A program made the translations under genes and the position numbers. A stretch of 20,816 nucleotides of DNA. Source: Prevotellaceae bacterium (lineage in GTDB: Bacteria > Bacteroidota > Bacteroidia > Bacteroidales > UBA932). The notes below the pieces were generated by a model that saw nothing but the letters and a program-made list of their open reading frames with translations, made no database searches and was not told the origin of the DNA. Positions 14,691-20,816 of this stretch are shown here, piece after piece (positions within the stretch are counted from its first letter, which is position 1; each line of letters starts with the position of its first letter). Where the stretch lies: positions 1-20,816 of the forward strand of contig JAIRLT010000049.1 of the NCBI GenBank assembly GCA_031259225.1, in the 5' to 3' direction.

Positions 14691-14897
14691 CGCACCGCAG
14701 GCGGTGCGTATAACGCACCAATGTTGGTGTGTGCAACACACCAATGTTGGTGTGCCTAACGCACCAACGTTGGTGTGCCTAACGCACCAATGTTGGTGTG
14801 CCCAACGCACCAACGTTGGTGTGTGTAACGCACCAATGCTGGTGTGTTCAATACACCAATGTTGGTGTGTCCAACGCACCAATATTGGTGTGTCAGT
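14691..14897. repeat. Nine tandem 23-bp units, each an 18-bp palindrome plus 5-bp spacer
   Basis: Units start at 14691, 14714, 14737, 14760, 14783, 14806, 14829, 14852 and 14875. The typical core is CACACCAAYGTTGGTGTG: 8-bp arms around a 2-bp centre that is mostly TG or CG. The first unit has a different core (CGCACCGC/GCGGTGCG) that keeps the dyad. A partial tenth unit (ACACCAGTGG) runs into a 7-bp array. The 5-bp spacers vary. It is not a CRISPR: the spacers are far too short. Confidence 0.92.
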
Positions 14898-14903
14898 ACA
14901 CCA

Positions 14904-14938
14904 GTGGAGAGTGAAGAATAGAGAATGGAGAGTTGAAA
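14904..14938. repeat. Degenerate RTGGAGA array, 5 copies
   Basis: GTGGAGA, GTGAAGA, ATAGAGA, ATGGAGA, GTTGAAA; the units are more diverged than elsewhere. It is the left arm of a fold-back with 14961-14995 around a GC-rich palindrome. Confidence 0.7.
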
Positions 14939-14941
14939 ATG

Positions 14942-14955
14942 GCTGGCGCGCCAGC
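14942..14955. repeat. 14-bp palindrome GCTGGCGCGCCAGC, second copy
   Basis: Identical to 12580-12593. Here it forms the turn between a forward and a reverse-complement 7-bp array. Confidence 0.85.
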
Positions 14956-14960
14956 GAATT

Positions 14961-14995
14961 ATCCATTATCCATTATCCATTATCCATTCTCCACT
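14961..14995. repeat. 7-bp tandem repeat ATCCATT/CTCCACT, 5 copies
   Basis: Four ATCCATT units and one CTCCACT: reverse complement of the RTGGATA/RTGGAGA family, so complementary to 14904-14938. Confidence 0.85.
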
Positions 14996-14998
14996 CCC

Positions 14999-15151
14999 CC
15001 GTCATTCCGACCGGAGCGGCGAGGCACGAGCCGCGTAGCGGAGGAAACTGCTCCAAAACGCAAGGCGGTGCAAAGCAGCAAACGTATTTATCGCGCGAAG
15101 CGCATACCGCAGCAGATGCCTCGACTCCGCTTCGCTCCGCTCGGAATGACG
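14999..15151. repeat. REP-like inverted pair (CGTCATTCCGA... / ...CGGAATGACG)
   Basis: CGTCATTCCGACCGGAG at 15000-15016 is nearly the reverse complement of CTCCGCTCGGAATGACG at 15135-15151. The GC-rich DNA between them contains further short inverted pieces. It is related to the repeat at 1337-1366. No gene is credible here. Confidence 0.55.
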
Positions 15152-15252
15152 CAACACGGCGCGCCAACCAATTAGAAATTAGAAATCAGAAATGAACAAT
15201 AAACATAATATAGGCTTGCAATCTTGCCCCCCCTTCGGGGGACGGGGGGCTT
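15138..15252. repeat. Tandem duplication upstream of murC, copy 1
   Basis: Nearly the same sequence as 15255-15362. It includes CGCTCGGAATGACG, a GGCGCGCC site, three AGAAATN units, an ATG (15192) and a GC-rich hairpin. The shift between copies is 117 bp on the left and 110 bp on the right, because copy 1 has one extra AGAAATN unit. Confidence 0.85.
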
Positions 15253-15266
15253 CTCGCTCGGAATGA
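15192..15266 (+). pseudogene. Duplicated murC start as a 24-codon leader ORF
   Basis: The ATG at 15192 begins MNNKHNIGLQSC, the same peptide as the real MurC N-terminus, but the reading frame ends at the TGA at 15264-15266 and is out of frame with murC. It is a remnant of the duplication. It may act as an upstream ORF if translated; this is not shown by the sequence. Confidence 0.5.
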
Positions 15267-15362
15267 CGCAACACGGCACGCCAACCAATCAGAAATTAGA
15301 AATGAACAATAAACATAATATAGGCTTGCAATCTTGCTCCCCCTTCGGGGGCTGGGGGGCTT
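15255..15362. repeat. Tandem duplication upstream of murC, copy 2 (contains the murC start)
   Basis: Second copy, with two AGAAATN units instead of three. It supplies the murC ATG at 15302 and a CCCCCTTCGGGGG hairpin that encodes MurC residues about 12-17. Confidence 0.85.
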
Positions 15363-16855
15363 TCCCCGTGTATTTTCTCGGCATTGGCGGGATTGGCATG
15401 AGCGCATTGGCGCGGTACTACAAGTATACGGGCGCGCAAGTCGCCGGATACGACCGGACGCCCTCGCCGCTGACCGCCGAACTGGAACGCGAAGGAATGG
15501 ATATACATTACGAAGACGATGTAACATTAATTCCGCCGGCATTTACCGCTTCGCCGGAAAAGACGCTGGTGGTTTACACGCCGGCGCTGCCTGCGGAACA
15601 CCGCGAGTTAAATTATTTCAGGGAAAATAACTACCCCCTCATCAAACGCTCGAAAGCGTTGGGGCATATCGCTGCAACAAAAACCACGCTTGCCGTAGCA
15701 GGCACGCACGGGAAAAGTACCATCACTACCTTGCTGGCGCACCTGCTCACGCAGGCGGGCGGGGGCTGTACGGCTTTCCTCGGCGGCATCTCGAAAAATT
15801 ACCATACCAATTTATTATTGTCGGACTCGCCCGTGCTGGTGGCGGAAGCCGACGAATTTGACCGTTCCTTTTTGCAGCTTTTCCCGCAGATGGCAGTCAT
15901 TACGGCTACCGACGCCGACCATCTGGATATTTACGGCACAGCCGGCGCCGTGAAGCAGGCATTTGCAACCTTTGCCCAACAGGTGCAGCCCGGCGGCGCA
16001 TTGATACTGAAACTTGGTGTAGAACTCCCCCTGCCCCGCACCCCGTTTACCGTGTACCGTTATGCCCTTGACCAGCCCTGCGATTTTTATGCAAGCAATA
16101 TCCGCCGGATGGATAACGGACTTTCGCGCTTTGACCTGCACTTGCTTGGTACGGTCGTGCCTGATTGCACGGTTGGCGTTCCCGGATGGATGAACATTGA
16201 AAATGCCGTAGCGGCAGCAGCCTGCCTATGGCTTACGAGAGTGGAGAGTGGAGAGTGGAGAATGGAGAATGGGGAGTGGATAATGGAGAGTGGAGAGTGG
16301 ATAATGGATAATGGAGAAGTAAGAAAGGAGTGTTCTCCGTTATCCATTATCCACCCTCCATTATCCATTTTAAAAAAGGCGCTGGCGTCGTTTGCCGGCG
16401 TGCAGCGGCGGTTTGACGTGCAATTCAACACGCCACGATGTACTTACATCGACGATTATGCGCATCATCCCGAAGAACTGCGGGCGGCGATTACGTCGTT
16501 GCGCGAGGTATTCCCGCAGCGGAAAATTACCGGCATATTCCAGCCGCACCTCTATACCCGCACCCGCGATTTTGCCGGGGGCTTCGCCGAAAGCCTCAGC
16601 CTGCTGGACGAATTAATTTTGCTCGACATCTACCCGGCACGCGAGGCGCCAATAGCAGGCGTATCGTCGCAGATGATTTTCGACAGGGTTACTATTCCCC
16701 AAAAACAACTATGCACCAAAAGCGAATTGATGGACATACTAAAAACAAAATCCCCCGAAGTACTCGCCACCTTTGGCGCAGGCGATATTGACCGCTTTGT
16801 GCAACCGATAAAAGAATGGCTGGAGCGCAAGGAACAGGCATCCGGCAAGAAGTGA
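15302..16855 (+). CDS. murC: UDP-MurNAc:L-alanine ligase MurC with a 43-residue repeat insertion
   Basis: A 517-residue Mur ligase, about 60 longer than usual. The core starts at 'VYFLGIGGIGMSALARYY'; the P-loop is A133-GTHGKSTITT; 'ADEFDRSFL' and 'YIDDYAHHPEEL' are MurC signatures. It adds L-alanine to UDP-MurNAc. The extra length has two sources. First, about 20 residues before the core come from a duplicated segment with a GC-rich hairpin. Second, residues 314-356 are encoded by a 7-bp fold-back between the helix 'AVAAAACLWLTR' and 'KKALASFAGVQRRFD', at the boundary of the central and C-terminal domains. The frame stays open and both domains look intact, so the enzyme is probably functional. 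An in-frame TTG at 15224 is possible, but the ATG at 15302 is preferred. Confidence 0.93.
   Translation: MNNKHNIGLQSCSPFGGWGAFPVYFLGIGGIGMSALARYYKYTGAQVAGYDRTPSPLTAELEREGMDIHYEDDVTLIPPAFTASPEKTLVVYTPALPAEHRELNYFRENNYPLIKRSKALGHIAATKTTLAVAGTHGKSTITTLLAHLLTQAGGGCTAFLGGISKNYHTNLLLSDSPVLVAEADEFDRSFLQLFPQMAVITATDADHLDIYGTAGAVKQAFATFAQQVQPGGALILKLGVELPLPRTPFTVYRYALDQPCDFYASNIRRMDNGLSRFDLHLLGTVVPDCTVGVPGWMNIENAVAAAACLWLTRVESGEWRMENGEWIMESGEWIMDNGEVRKECSPLSIIHPPLSILKKALASFAGVQRRFDVQFNTPRCTYIDDYAHHPEELRAAITSLREVFPQRKITGIFQPHLYTRTRDFAGGFAESLSLLDELILLDIYPAREAPIAGVSSQMIFDRVTIPQKQLCTKSELMDILKTKSPEVLATFGAGDIDRFVQPIKEWLERKEQASGKK
16241..16368. repeat. 7-bp fold-back array inside murC
   Basis: Eleven forward units (RTGGAGA/RTGGATA, 16241-16317), a 16-bp turn, then five reverse-complement units (16334-16368, TATCCAT type). 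The two arms are complementary, so RNA or single-stranded DNA could fold into a hairpin. It encodes MurC residues 314-356. Confidence 0.92.
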
Positions 16856-16879
16856 AAACGAAACAACAGTAAATGATAT

Positions 16880-17659
16880 ATGAACCGTAAACAAAAAATA
16901 GCTTTAAGTATCACCGCTACGTTATTTATAGTATATCTGGTGGTAACTACCGGCTTTGTAAGCAGGGAACGGCGGCATATTTACTGCCATACTATTGACG
17001 TAACCATCTGCGACAGCCTGCTCAACCGGTTTGTAAGCGCCCGAGAGGTGCGGCAGTTGATAGAAAAGGACAACCGGAATATCATCGGCACGGCGATAGA
17101 CAGTATCGATACCCGGCGGCTGGAAGAAAAACTGAACGCCTGCAGCGTGGTGAAAAATGCGGAAATATTCACGTCCATCGACGGCACGCTGCATGCCCGC
17201 GTTTACCAGCGCCGTCCGATAGTGCGCGTGCTAACGGCTATGGGCAGTTTTTATATCGACGACACAGGATATATATTCCCGTTTACCCATGCTTATACCT
17301 CGTATGTGCCGGTGGTTACCGGGAATATAGCGGTTTCGTTCAAGGCGGGTTACCGCGGCGAAATTCCCGAAGCCGACAAGTTATTCCGGCAGGTTTATGC
17401 GTTTAGCCTCTTCCTGCAGCGCCACCGTTTTTGGCAGTCGCAGGTACTGCAAGTGCATGTACAAAATATAAACGACGTGGAACTTATTCCACGCATGGGC
17501 AACCAACTGATAAAATTGGGGTCACTGAATAATTTTGAATATAAATTGAAAAAACTCTACGCTTTCTACCGGGAAGCAATGCCTAAGGAAGGATGGGATA
17601 AATATACCCAACTGGACTTACGTTACAGTAACCAGGTGGTGGCGAGAATTAGGAATTAA
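16880..17659 (+). CDS. ftsQ: Cell division protein FtsQ
   Basis: A 259-residue bitopic protein. A short basic N-terminus, one membrane helix (about residues 7-26), then the POTRA domain (about 38-110, with 'FVSAREVRQLIEKDN' and 'VVKNAEIFTSIDGTLHARVYQRRPIVRV') and the beta-domain with 'GSFYIDDTGYIFPF'. It recruits FtsL/FtsB-type partners and downstream proteins at the septum. The ATG at 16880 follows murC by 24 bp. The last four codons (RIRN) and the stop lie in a GAATTAR array, so the C-terminus was shaped by the repeat. Confidence 0.93.
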   Translation: MNRKQKIALSITATLFIVYLVVTTGFVSRERRHIYCHTIDVTICDSLLNRFVSAREVRQLIEKDNRNIIGTAIDSIDTRRLEEKLNACSVVKNAEIFTSIDGTLHARVYQRRPIVRVLTAMGSFYIDDTGYIFPFTHAYTSYVPVVTGNIAVSFKAGYRGEIPEADKLFRQVYAFSLFLQRHRFWQSQVLQVHVQNINDVELIPRMGNQLIKLGSLNNFEYKLKKLYAFYREAMPKEGWDKYTQLDLRYSNQVVARIRN

Positions 17660-17687
17660 GAATTAGGAATTAAGAATTAAGAATTAG
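17646..17687. repeat. 7-bp tandem repeat GAATTAR, 6 copies, containing the ftsQ stop
   Basis: Six gapless units; only the last base varies (A or G). The ftsQ TAA (17657-17659) is within it. A linker GCTAACGCC follows and then the GACTTAY array. Confidence 0.9.
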
Positions 17688-17710
17688 GCTAACGCCAATG
17701 CGCTTGTCGC

Positions 17711-17822
17711 GACTTACGACTTATGACTTACGACTTATGACTTATGACTTACGACTTATGACTTACGACTTATGACTTACGACTTATGACTTACGACTTA
17801 TGACTTACGACTTACGACTTAG
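17711..17822. repeat. 7-bp tandem repeat GACTTAY, 16 copies, upstream of ftsA
   Basis: Fifteen GACTTAC/GACTTAT units plus a final GACTTAG; same family as before murG. It ends 22 bp before the ftsA ATG. Confidence 0.95.
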
Positions 17823-17841
17823 AAATTAGAAATAAGAAATA
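17821..17841. repeat. 7-bp tandem repeat AGAAATW, 3 copies, at the ftsA ribosome-binding region
   Basis: AGAAATT, AGAAATA, AGAAATA overlap the end of the GACTTAY array by two bases and stop 3 bp before the ftsA ATG. The same unit lies before the murC start. Confidence 0.8.
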
Positions 17842-17844
17842 AAT

Positions 17845-19137
17845 ATGGAAGATTACATTGCCGCAATAGACCTTGGCACAACAAAAGTAGTAACACTCAT
17901 CGGGCGCAGGTCAGCCAAAGAAAGGGTGCATGTATTGGCAAGCAGTGAAACGCCGTCGCAGGGTATCTTGCGGGGCGAGGTATTGAACATCCGGCAGGTG
18001 TTGGACGCCATCCAAAACACGGTAGGCGACGTGCGGGCGAAATCCGGCATTGACTTCCGGGAAGTGTATGTAGGCATTGCCGGGCAACATATCCGCCGTA
18101 TCGACAGTAGCTTCGACCATATGCGGGAAAATGAAAAAGAGGAAATCTCGGAAGAGGAAATCAACCGCATGAAAGCGCAGATGTACCAGACCGGCATCGA
18201 ACCGGACGAACGGATACTGCATGTCATCCCGCAAAGCTACAATGTCGATGAACATTTTAATATTGCCAAACCTGCGGGCATGCTGGGGAAACGGCTGGGC
18301 GGCAACTACCGTATCTTCGTGGGAAAATCAAAGTCGGCGGGATATACCGGCGAGTGCATCCAGCGCGCCGGATTGGAACTGAAACAGCTTATACTGGAAC
18401 CGCTGGCGTCCGCCACAGCGGTGCTGTCGAACGATGAAAAGGAAGCAGGCGTAGCAATGGTGGACATTGGCGGCGGCACGACCGATTTGGTGGTTTATTA
18501 CGACAATATTGTGCGCCACACGGCGGTAATCCCTTTCGGCGGCAATGCCATTACTGAGGACATCCGGCATGGCTGCGGCGTGCGGCTGGTGCAGGCAAAT
18601 GCCATGAAAGAGCAGCACGGCTCATGCTTCACCGGTTTGGCGAATAATGCGCTGCTGGTTATCCCGGGCGTCAATGGGCGGGAGCAGGAAATATCGTTCC
18701 AGTACCTTGCCGGGATTATCGAGGCGCGGATGGAAGAAATCCTCGAAGCGGTCATGTTTGAAATCGAACGGTCGGACTATGACGGCAGGCTGCCGGCAGG
18801 CATCGTATTCACGGGCGGCGGGGCAATGATACAGCACCTCGTGGAACTTGCAGAAACCCAAACAGGGTATCCCGCACGGGTGGCAAAGCCGTTAAACATC
18901 ACGGACGACTCGCCCGCCGAAATACGGCGTTGCAGCTATTCCACCGCTGTGGGACTGCTCCTGAAAGGCTTGGAATACGAAGAAAAAACGCTTGTGCCGG
19001 TACCGGCAGGAGCAGGAACGGAAGTAAAAACGGATGGAGGAACGGGAACAGGTAGAGGAACAGATGGAGGAAAGAAACCCAAAATCAAATGGCCGCGTTT
19101 GCCCTTTCCCGACATCTTTGGCGATAATACCCTTTAA
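17845..19137 (+). CDS. ftsA: Cell division protein FtsA
   Basis: A 430-residue actin-fold ATPase. 'AAIDLGTTKVVTLIG' (about 5-19) is the first phosphate loop, 'VAMVDIGGGTTDLVVYYD' (about 203-220) the second, and 'GIVFTGGGAMI' the adenosine motif; the SHS2 (1C) domain lies between them. A low-complexity Gly/Thr linker follows (about 390-412), then a C-terminal segment with basic, Trp, Leu and Phe residues that may be the membrane-targeting helix. FtsA tethers FtsZ to the membrane and recruits the divisome. It follows 185 bp of 7-bp arrays after ftsQ and ends 45 bp before ftsZ. Confidence 0.96.
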   Translation: MEDYIAAIDLGTTKVVTLIGRRSAKERVHVLASSETPSQGILRGEVLNIRQVLDAIQNTVGDVRAKSGIDFREVYVGIAGQHIRRIDSSFDHMRENEKEEISEEEINRMKAQMYQTGIEPDERILHVIPQSYNVDEHFNIAKPAGMLGKRLGGNYRIFVGKSKSAGYTGECIQRAGLELKQLILEPLASATAVLSNDEKEAGVAMVDIGGGTTDLVVYYDNIVRHTAVIPFGGNAITEDIRHGCGVRLVQANAMKEQHGSCFTGLANNALLVIPGVNGREQEISFQYLAGIIEARMEEILEAVMFEIERSDYDGRLPAGIVFTGGGAMIQHLVELAETQTGYPARVAKPLNITDDSPAEIRRCSYSTAVGLLLKGLEYEEKTLVPVPAGAGTEVKTDGGTGTGRGTDGGKKPKIKWPRLPFPDIFGDNTL

Positions 19138-19182
19138 TCCGCGCTGCAATAAAGAAGAATAACCATTTTATACCATCATATC

Positions 19183-20658
19183 ATGAATGAATACGACGAC
19201 ATTGTACCCGAAAACAATAATAATGTTATGCGGAAAAATATAAACGACATGCCGTATATAGAACCGGTGGGCTGGATGCCGGCAAAGTCAAAAATAAAAG
19301 TTATCGGCGTGGGCGGCGGCGGCGGGAATGCCGTGAACCACATGTTCCGCACCGGCATCAAGGAAGTAGAATTTGTGGTCTGCAATACCGACGAACAGGC
19401 ATTGCGTATAAGCCCCGTGCCGCGGAAAGTACCGCTGGGCGCAATACTGACCGGCGGGCGCGGCACAGGCTGTAACCCCGAACAGGGGCGGCAGGCAGCC
19501 GAAGAAAGCGAAGAAACACTCCGCAAACTGCTCTCCGACGACACCGAGATGGTGTTCATCACCGCCGGCATGGGCGGGGGAACGGGCACAGGCGCGGCGC
19601 CGGTCATTGCAAAGATTGCAAAGGAAAAAGGTATCCTCACGGTAGGTATTGTAACCATCCCTTTCCGCCACGAGGGAGAGAAGGCGATGCTGCGCGCCGG
19701 CGACGGTATCCGCGAGTTGCAACAACAGGTCGATAGCCTGCTGATAGTCGATAACCAGAAACTGTGCGAAATGTACGGCGACCTGCCCATACCCGATGCC
19801 TTCTCGAAAGCCGACGATGTATTGAGTATCGCCGCCAAGGGCATTGCCGAAATCATTACCCTTCCCGGCTACCTCAACGTGGATTTGGCGGATGTAAAAA
19901 TGGTCATGAAAAACAGCGGCGTGGCGATTATGGGCGCAGGAAAGGCGAACGGTGAAGAGCGCGCCCTCGAAGCGGTGGAGCAGGCATTGCATTCGCCCCT
20001 GTTGAACGACAACGATGTGTCGGGGGCGAAAAATGTGCTGGTGAATATCACCACCGCCAAAAATAATTGCATCAAGCTGTCGGAACTGGAACAGATAGTA
20101 CGGTATGTCTACGACAAAGCCGGCAATATCGAGAACTGCAAACATGGCGTCGTGTATGACGAAGATATGGGCGACGCCGTGTCGGTTACGGTGGTGGCTA
20201 CGGGTTTTGGGATGCACCACCTCCCTATCCCGGCGCCGCCGAAGCTACCGGAAAAGGAAGAGAGAGAGAGAATAGTGCTTAATCTGCCCGACGATACCGC
20301 AACGGACGCGAAAGCGGACGGCTTTCCCGCCAATGGGCAGCCGGCTGCCGAAGGCGAATTTACGGTAGACCCCTTTCGGCGCATATATACTGTTGCCTCG
20401 GAAAAACCGCCCCTGCCGGAAACTTCCCGCCAAACCGCCTCGCCGCCCGCAAGACGACCGGCGCTGATACTGGAAAATAATACGGACATTAGCGAGTTGG
20501 AAAAAACGCCCGCTTACCAGCGGCGCAAAACGCCCCTCACACCTCCGGCAGGGTATACCAATAAAGCATATACCGAAGCGCCGGCGAAAATAGTTACGAC
20601 AAACCACACGCACCGGCTGGGCGCCAATAATACCTTCCTCTACCAGACGCAGGACTGA
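19183..20658 (+). CDS. ftsZ: Cell division GTPase FtsZ
   Basis: A 491-residue tubulin homologue. A 30-residue N-terminal extension precedes 'IKVIGVGGGGGNAVNHM'; 'NTDEQAL' and the GTP-binding tubulin signature G129-MGGGTGTGAAPV follow, then 'NVDLADVKMVMKNSG' with the catalytic T7 loop. Residues about 345-470 are a Pro/Ala/Glu-rich disordered linker. The last residues ('NNTFLYQTQD') take the place of the conserved C-terminal peptide that binds FtsA. It forms the Z ring. The length fits the long-linker FtsZ of Bacteroidetes. It is the last gene of the cluster; a 7-bp array and an insertion sequence follow. Confidence 0.97.
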   Translation: MNEYDDIVPENNNNVMRKNINDMPYIEPVGWMPAKSKIKVIGVGGGGGNAVNHMFRTGIKEVEFVVCNTDEQALRISPVPRKVPLGAILTGGRGTGCNPEQGRQAAEESEETLRKLLSDDTEMVFITAGMGGGTGTGAAPVIAKIAKEKGILTVGIVTIPFRHEGEKAMLRAGDGIRELQQQVDSLLIVDNQKLCEMYGDLPIPDAFSKADDVLSIAAKGIAEIITLPGYLNVDLADVKMVMKNSGVAIMGAGKANGEERALEAVEQALHSPLLNDNDVSGAKNVLVNITTAKNNCIKLSELEQIVRYVYDKAGNIENCKHGVVYDEDMGDAVSVTVVATGFGMHHLPIPAPPKLPEKEERERIVLNLPDDTATDAKADGFPANGQPAAEGEFTVDPFRRIYTVASEKPPLPETSRQTASPPARRPALILENNTDISELEKTPAYQRRKTPLTPPAGYTNKAYTEAPAKIVTTNHTHRLGANNTFLYQTQD

Positions 20659-20663
20659 GCGGA

Positions 20664-20698
20664 GTGGATAATGGATAATGGAGAGTGGATAATGGAGA
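20664..20698. repeat. 7-bp tandem repeat RTGGAKA, 5 copies, after ftsZ
   Basis: GTGGATA, ATGGATA, ATGGAGA, GTGGATA, ATGGAGA, starting 5 bp after the ftsZ stop. It directly touches the probable left end of an insertion sequence. No separate terminator is seen for the operon. Confidence 0.88.
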
Positions 20699-20699
20699 G

Positions 20700-20816
20700 T
20701 GTCTTGTCCTGCTCCAGGTTGACACCTAAAAGAGGACAAAATATGCCAAAAAGTACGAAGCAAAATTATCGGTACAGTATTTGCTTTAAGCAAAAAGTAG
20801 TAGAAGAAATAAGAAC
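20700..20816 (+). mobile_element. Left end of an insertion sequence (IS3-like), cut by the window edge
   Basis: The sequence changes at about 20700 from the 7-bp array to TGTCTTGTCCTGCTCC, beginning TG as in many IS3-family ends. TGTCCT (20705-20710) and AGGACA (20733-20738) form a short inverted repeat. A transposase-like frame starts at 20743. The exact boundary cannot be fixed without the other end. Confidence 0.55.
20743..20816 (+). CDS. Transposase N-terminus (IS3 OrfA-like), partial
   Basis: The ATG at 20743 opens 24 codons that run off the right edge (MPKSTKQNYRYSICFKQKVV then EEIR). The pattern Y-S-x-x-F-K-x-x-V-V-x-E-I is typical of the start of the helix-turn-helix domain of IS3-type OrfA proteins. 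The call rests on this short stretch and on the IS-end-like sequence before it. Confidence 0.6.
   Translation, partial: MPKSTKQNYRYSICFKQKVVEEIR

Noticed and set aside
14691..14897. CRISPR array
   Set aside because: Regular repeats, but spacers are only 5 bp (or 9 bp by another cut), repeats are palindromic throughout, and no cas genes are present.
14635..15195. 186-codon plus-strand frame and the opposite 102-codon frame (14658-14966) rich in Cys, Trp, Thr and His
   Set aside because: Both are translations of the 23-bp palindromic array and 7-bp repeats; no family, no start signal and low complexity.
16241..16368. murC as a broken gene because of the repeat insertion
   Set aside because: The frame is open across the insertion and all MurC motifs before and after it are present.
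19288..20220. 310-codon minus-strand frame opposite ftsZ
   Set aside because: Shadow of the ftsZ coding region in GC-rich DNA; His/Cys-rich without any family likeness.

Overview
The window carries the division and cell wall (dcw) cluster of a Bacteroidetes bacterium, most likely of the order Bacteroidales. Three things point there: the gene order mraZ-rsmH-ftsL-ftsI-murE-mraY-murD-ftsW-murG-murC-ftsQ-ftsA-ftsZ; a long periplasmic-loop MraY and a PASTA-tailed FtsI; and promoters of the Bacteroides type (TTTG / TAnnTTTG). MurE has the DNPR motif, so the peptidoglycan should contain meso-diaminopimelate. I cannot name the species.

Left part (1-2700). A secreted protein gene runs off the left edge on the minus strand; a good promoter lies about 350 bp upstream of its start, and the long leader holds two large hairpins. 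A gene-free stretch follows (about 1144-1767) with short 7-bp repeats, a dispersed REP-like repeat, a second ~104-nt hairpin and an AT-rich terminator-like hairpin. A two-gene minus-strand operon (66-aa unknown protein plus a DUF2335 membrane protein) is divergent from mraZ. The mraZ promoter carries four TAAAATG boxes at exact 10-bp spacing, a probable MraZ operator.

Middle (2731-10745). mraZ to murD are tightly packed (gaps of 0-45 bp) and free of repeats. They encode the regulator, the 16S rRNA methyltransferase RsmH, the septal synthase FtsI with FtsL, and the precursor enzymes MurE, MraY and MurD.

Right part (10746-20816). From murD onward nearly every gene border is occupied by tandem 7-bp repeats of several families (RTGGAGA/RTGGATA, GACTTAY, GAATTAR, AGAAATN and reverse complements), sometimes joined by GC-rich linkers such as the palindrome GCTGGCGCGCCAGC. 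These arrays enter genes: they encode the N-terminal tail and last residues of FtsW, the last residues of FtsQ and a 43-residue insertion inside MurC. MurG contains a different in-frame GC-rich inverted repeat. Two genes foreign to the usual cluster sit here: a four-helix-bundle (23S intervening-sequence type) gene bounded by 7-bp arrays between murD and ftsW, and an HU-like/DUF4469 gene between murG and murC. The latter is followed by nine 23-bp repeats, each an 18-bp palindrome plus a 5-bp spacer. The window ends in the left end of an insertion sequence next to one more 7-bp array after ftsZ.

The most unusual content is this repeat system, which occupies gene borders and coding regions of essential division genes while leaving the reading frames open.
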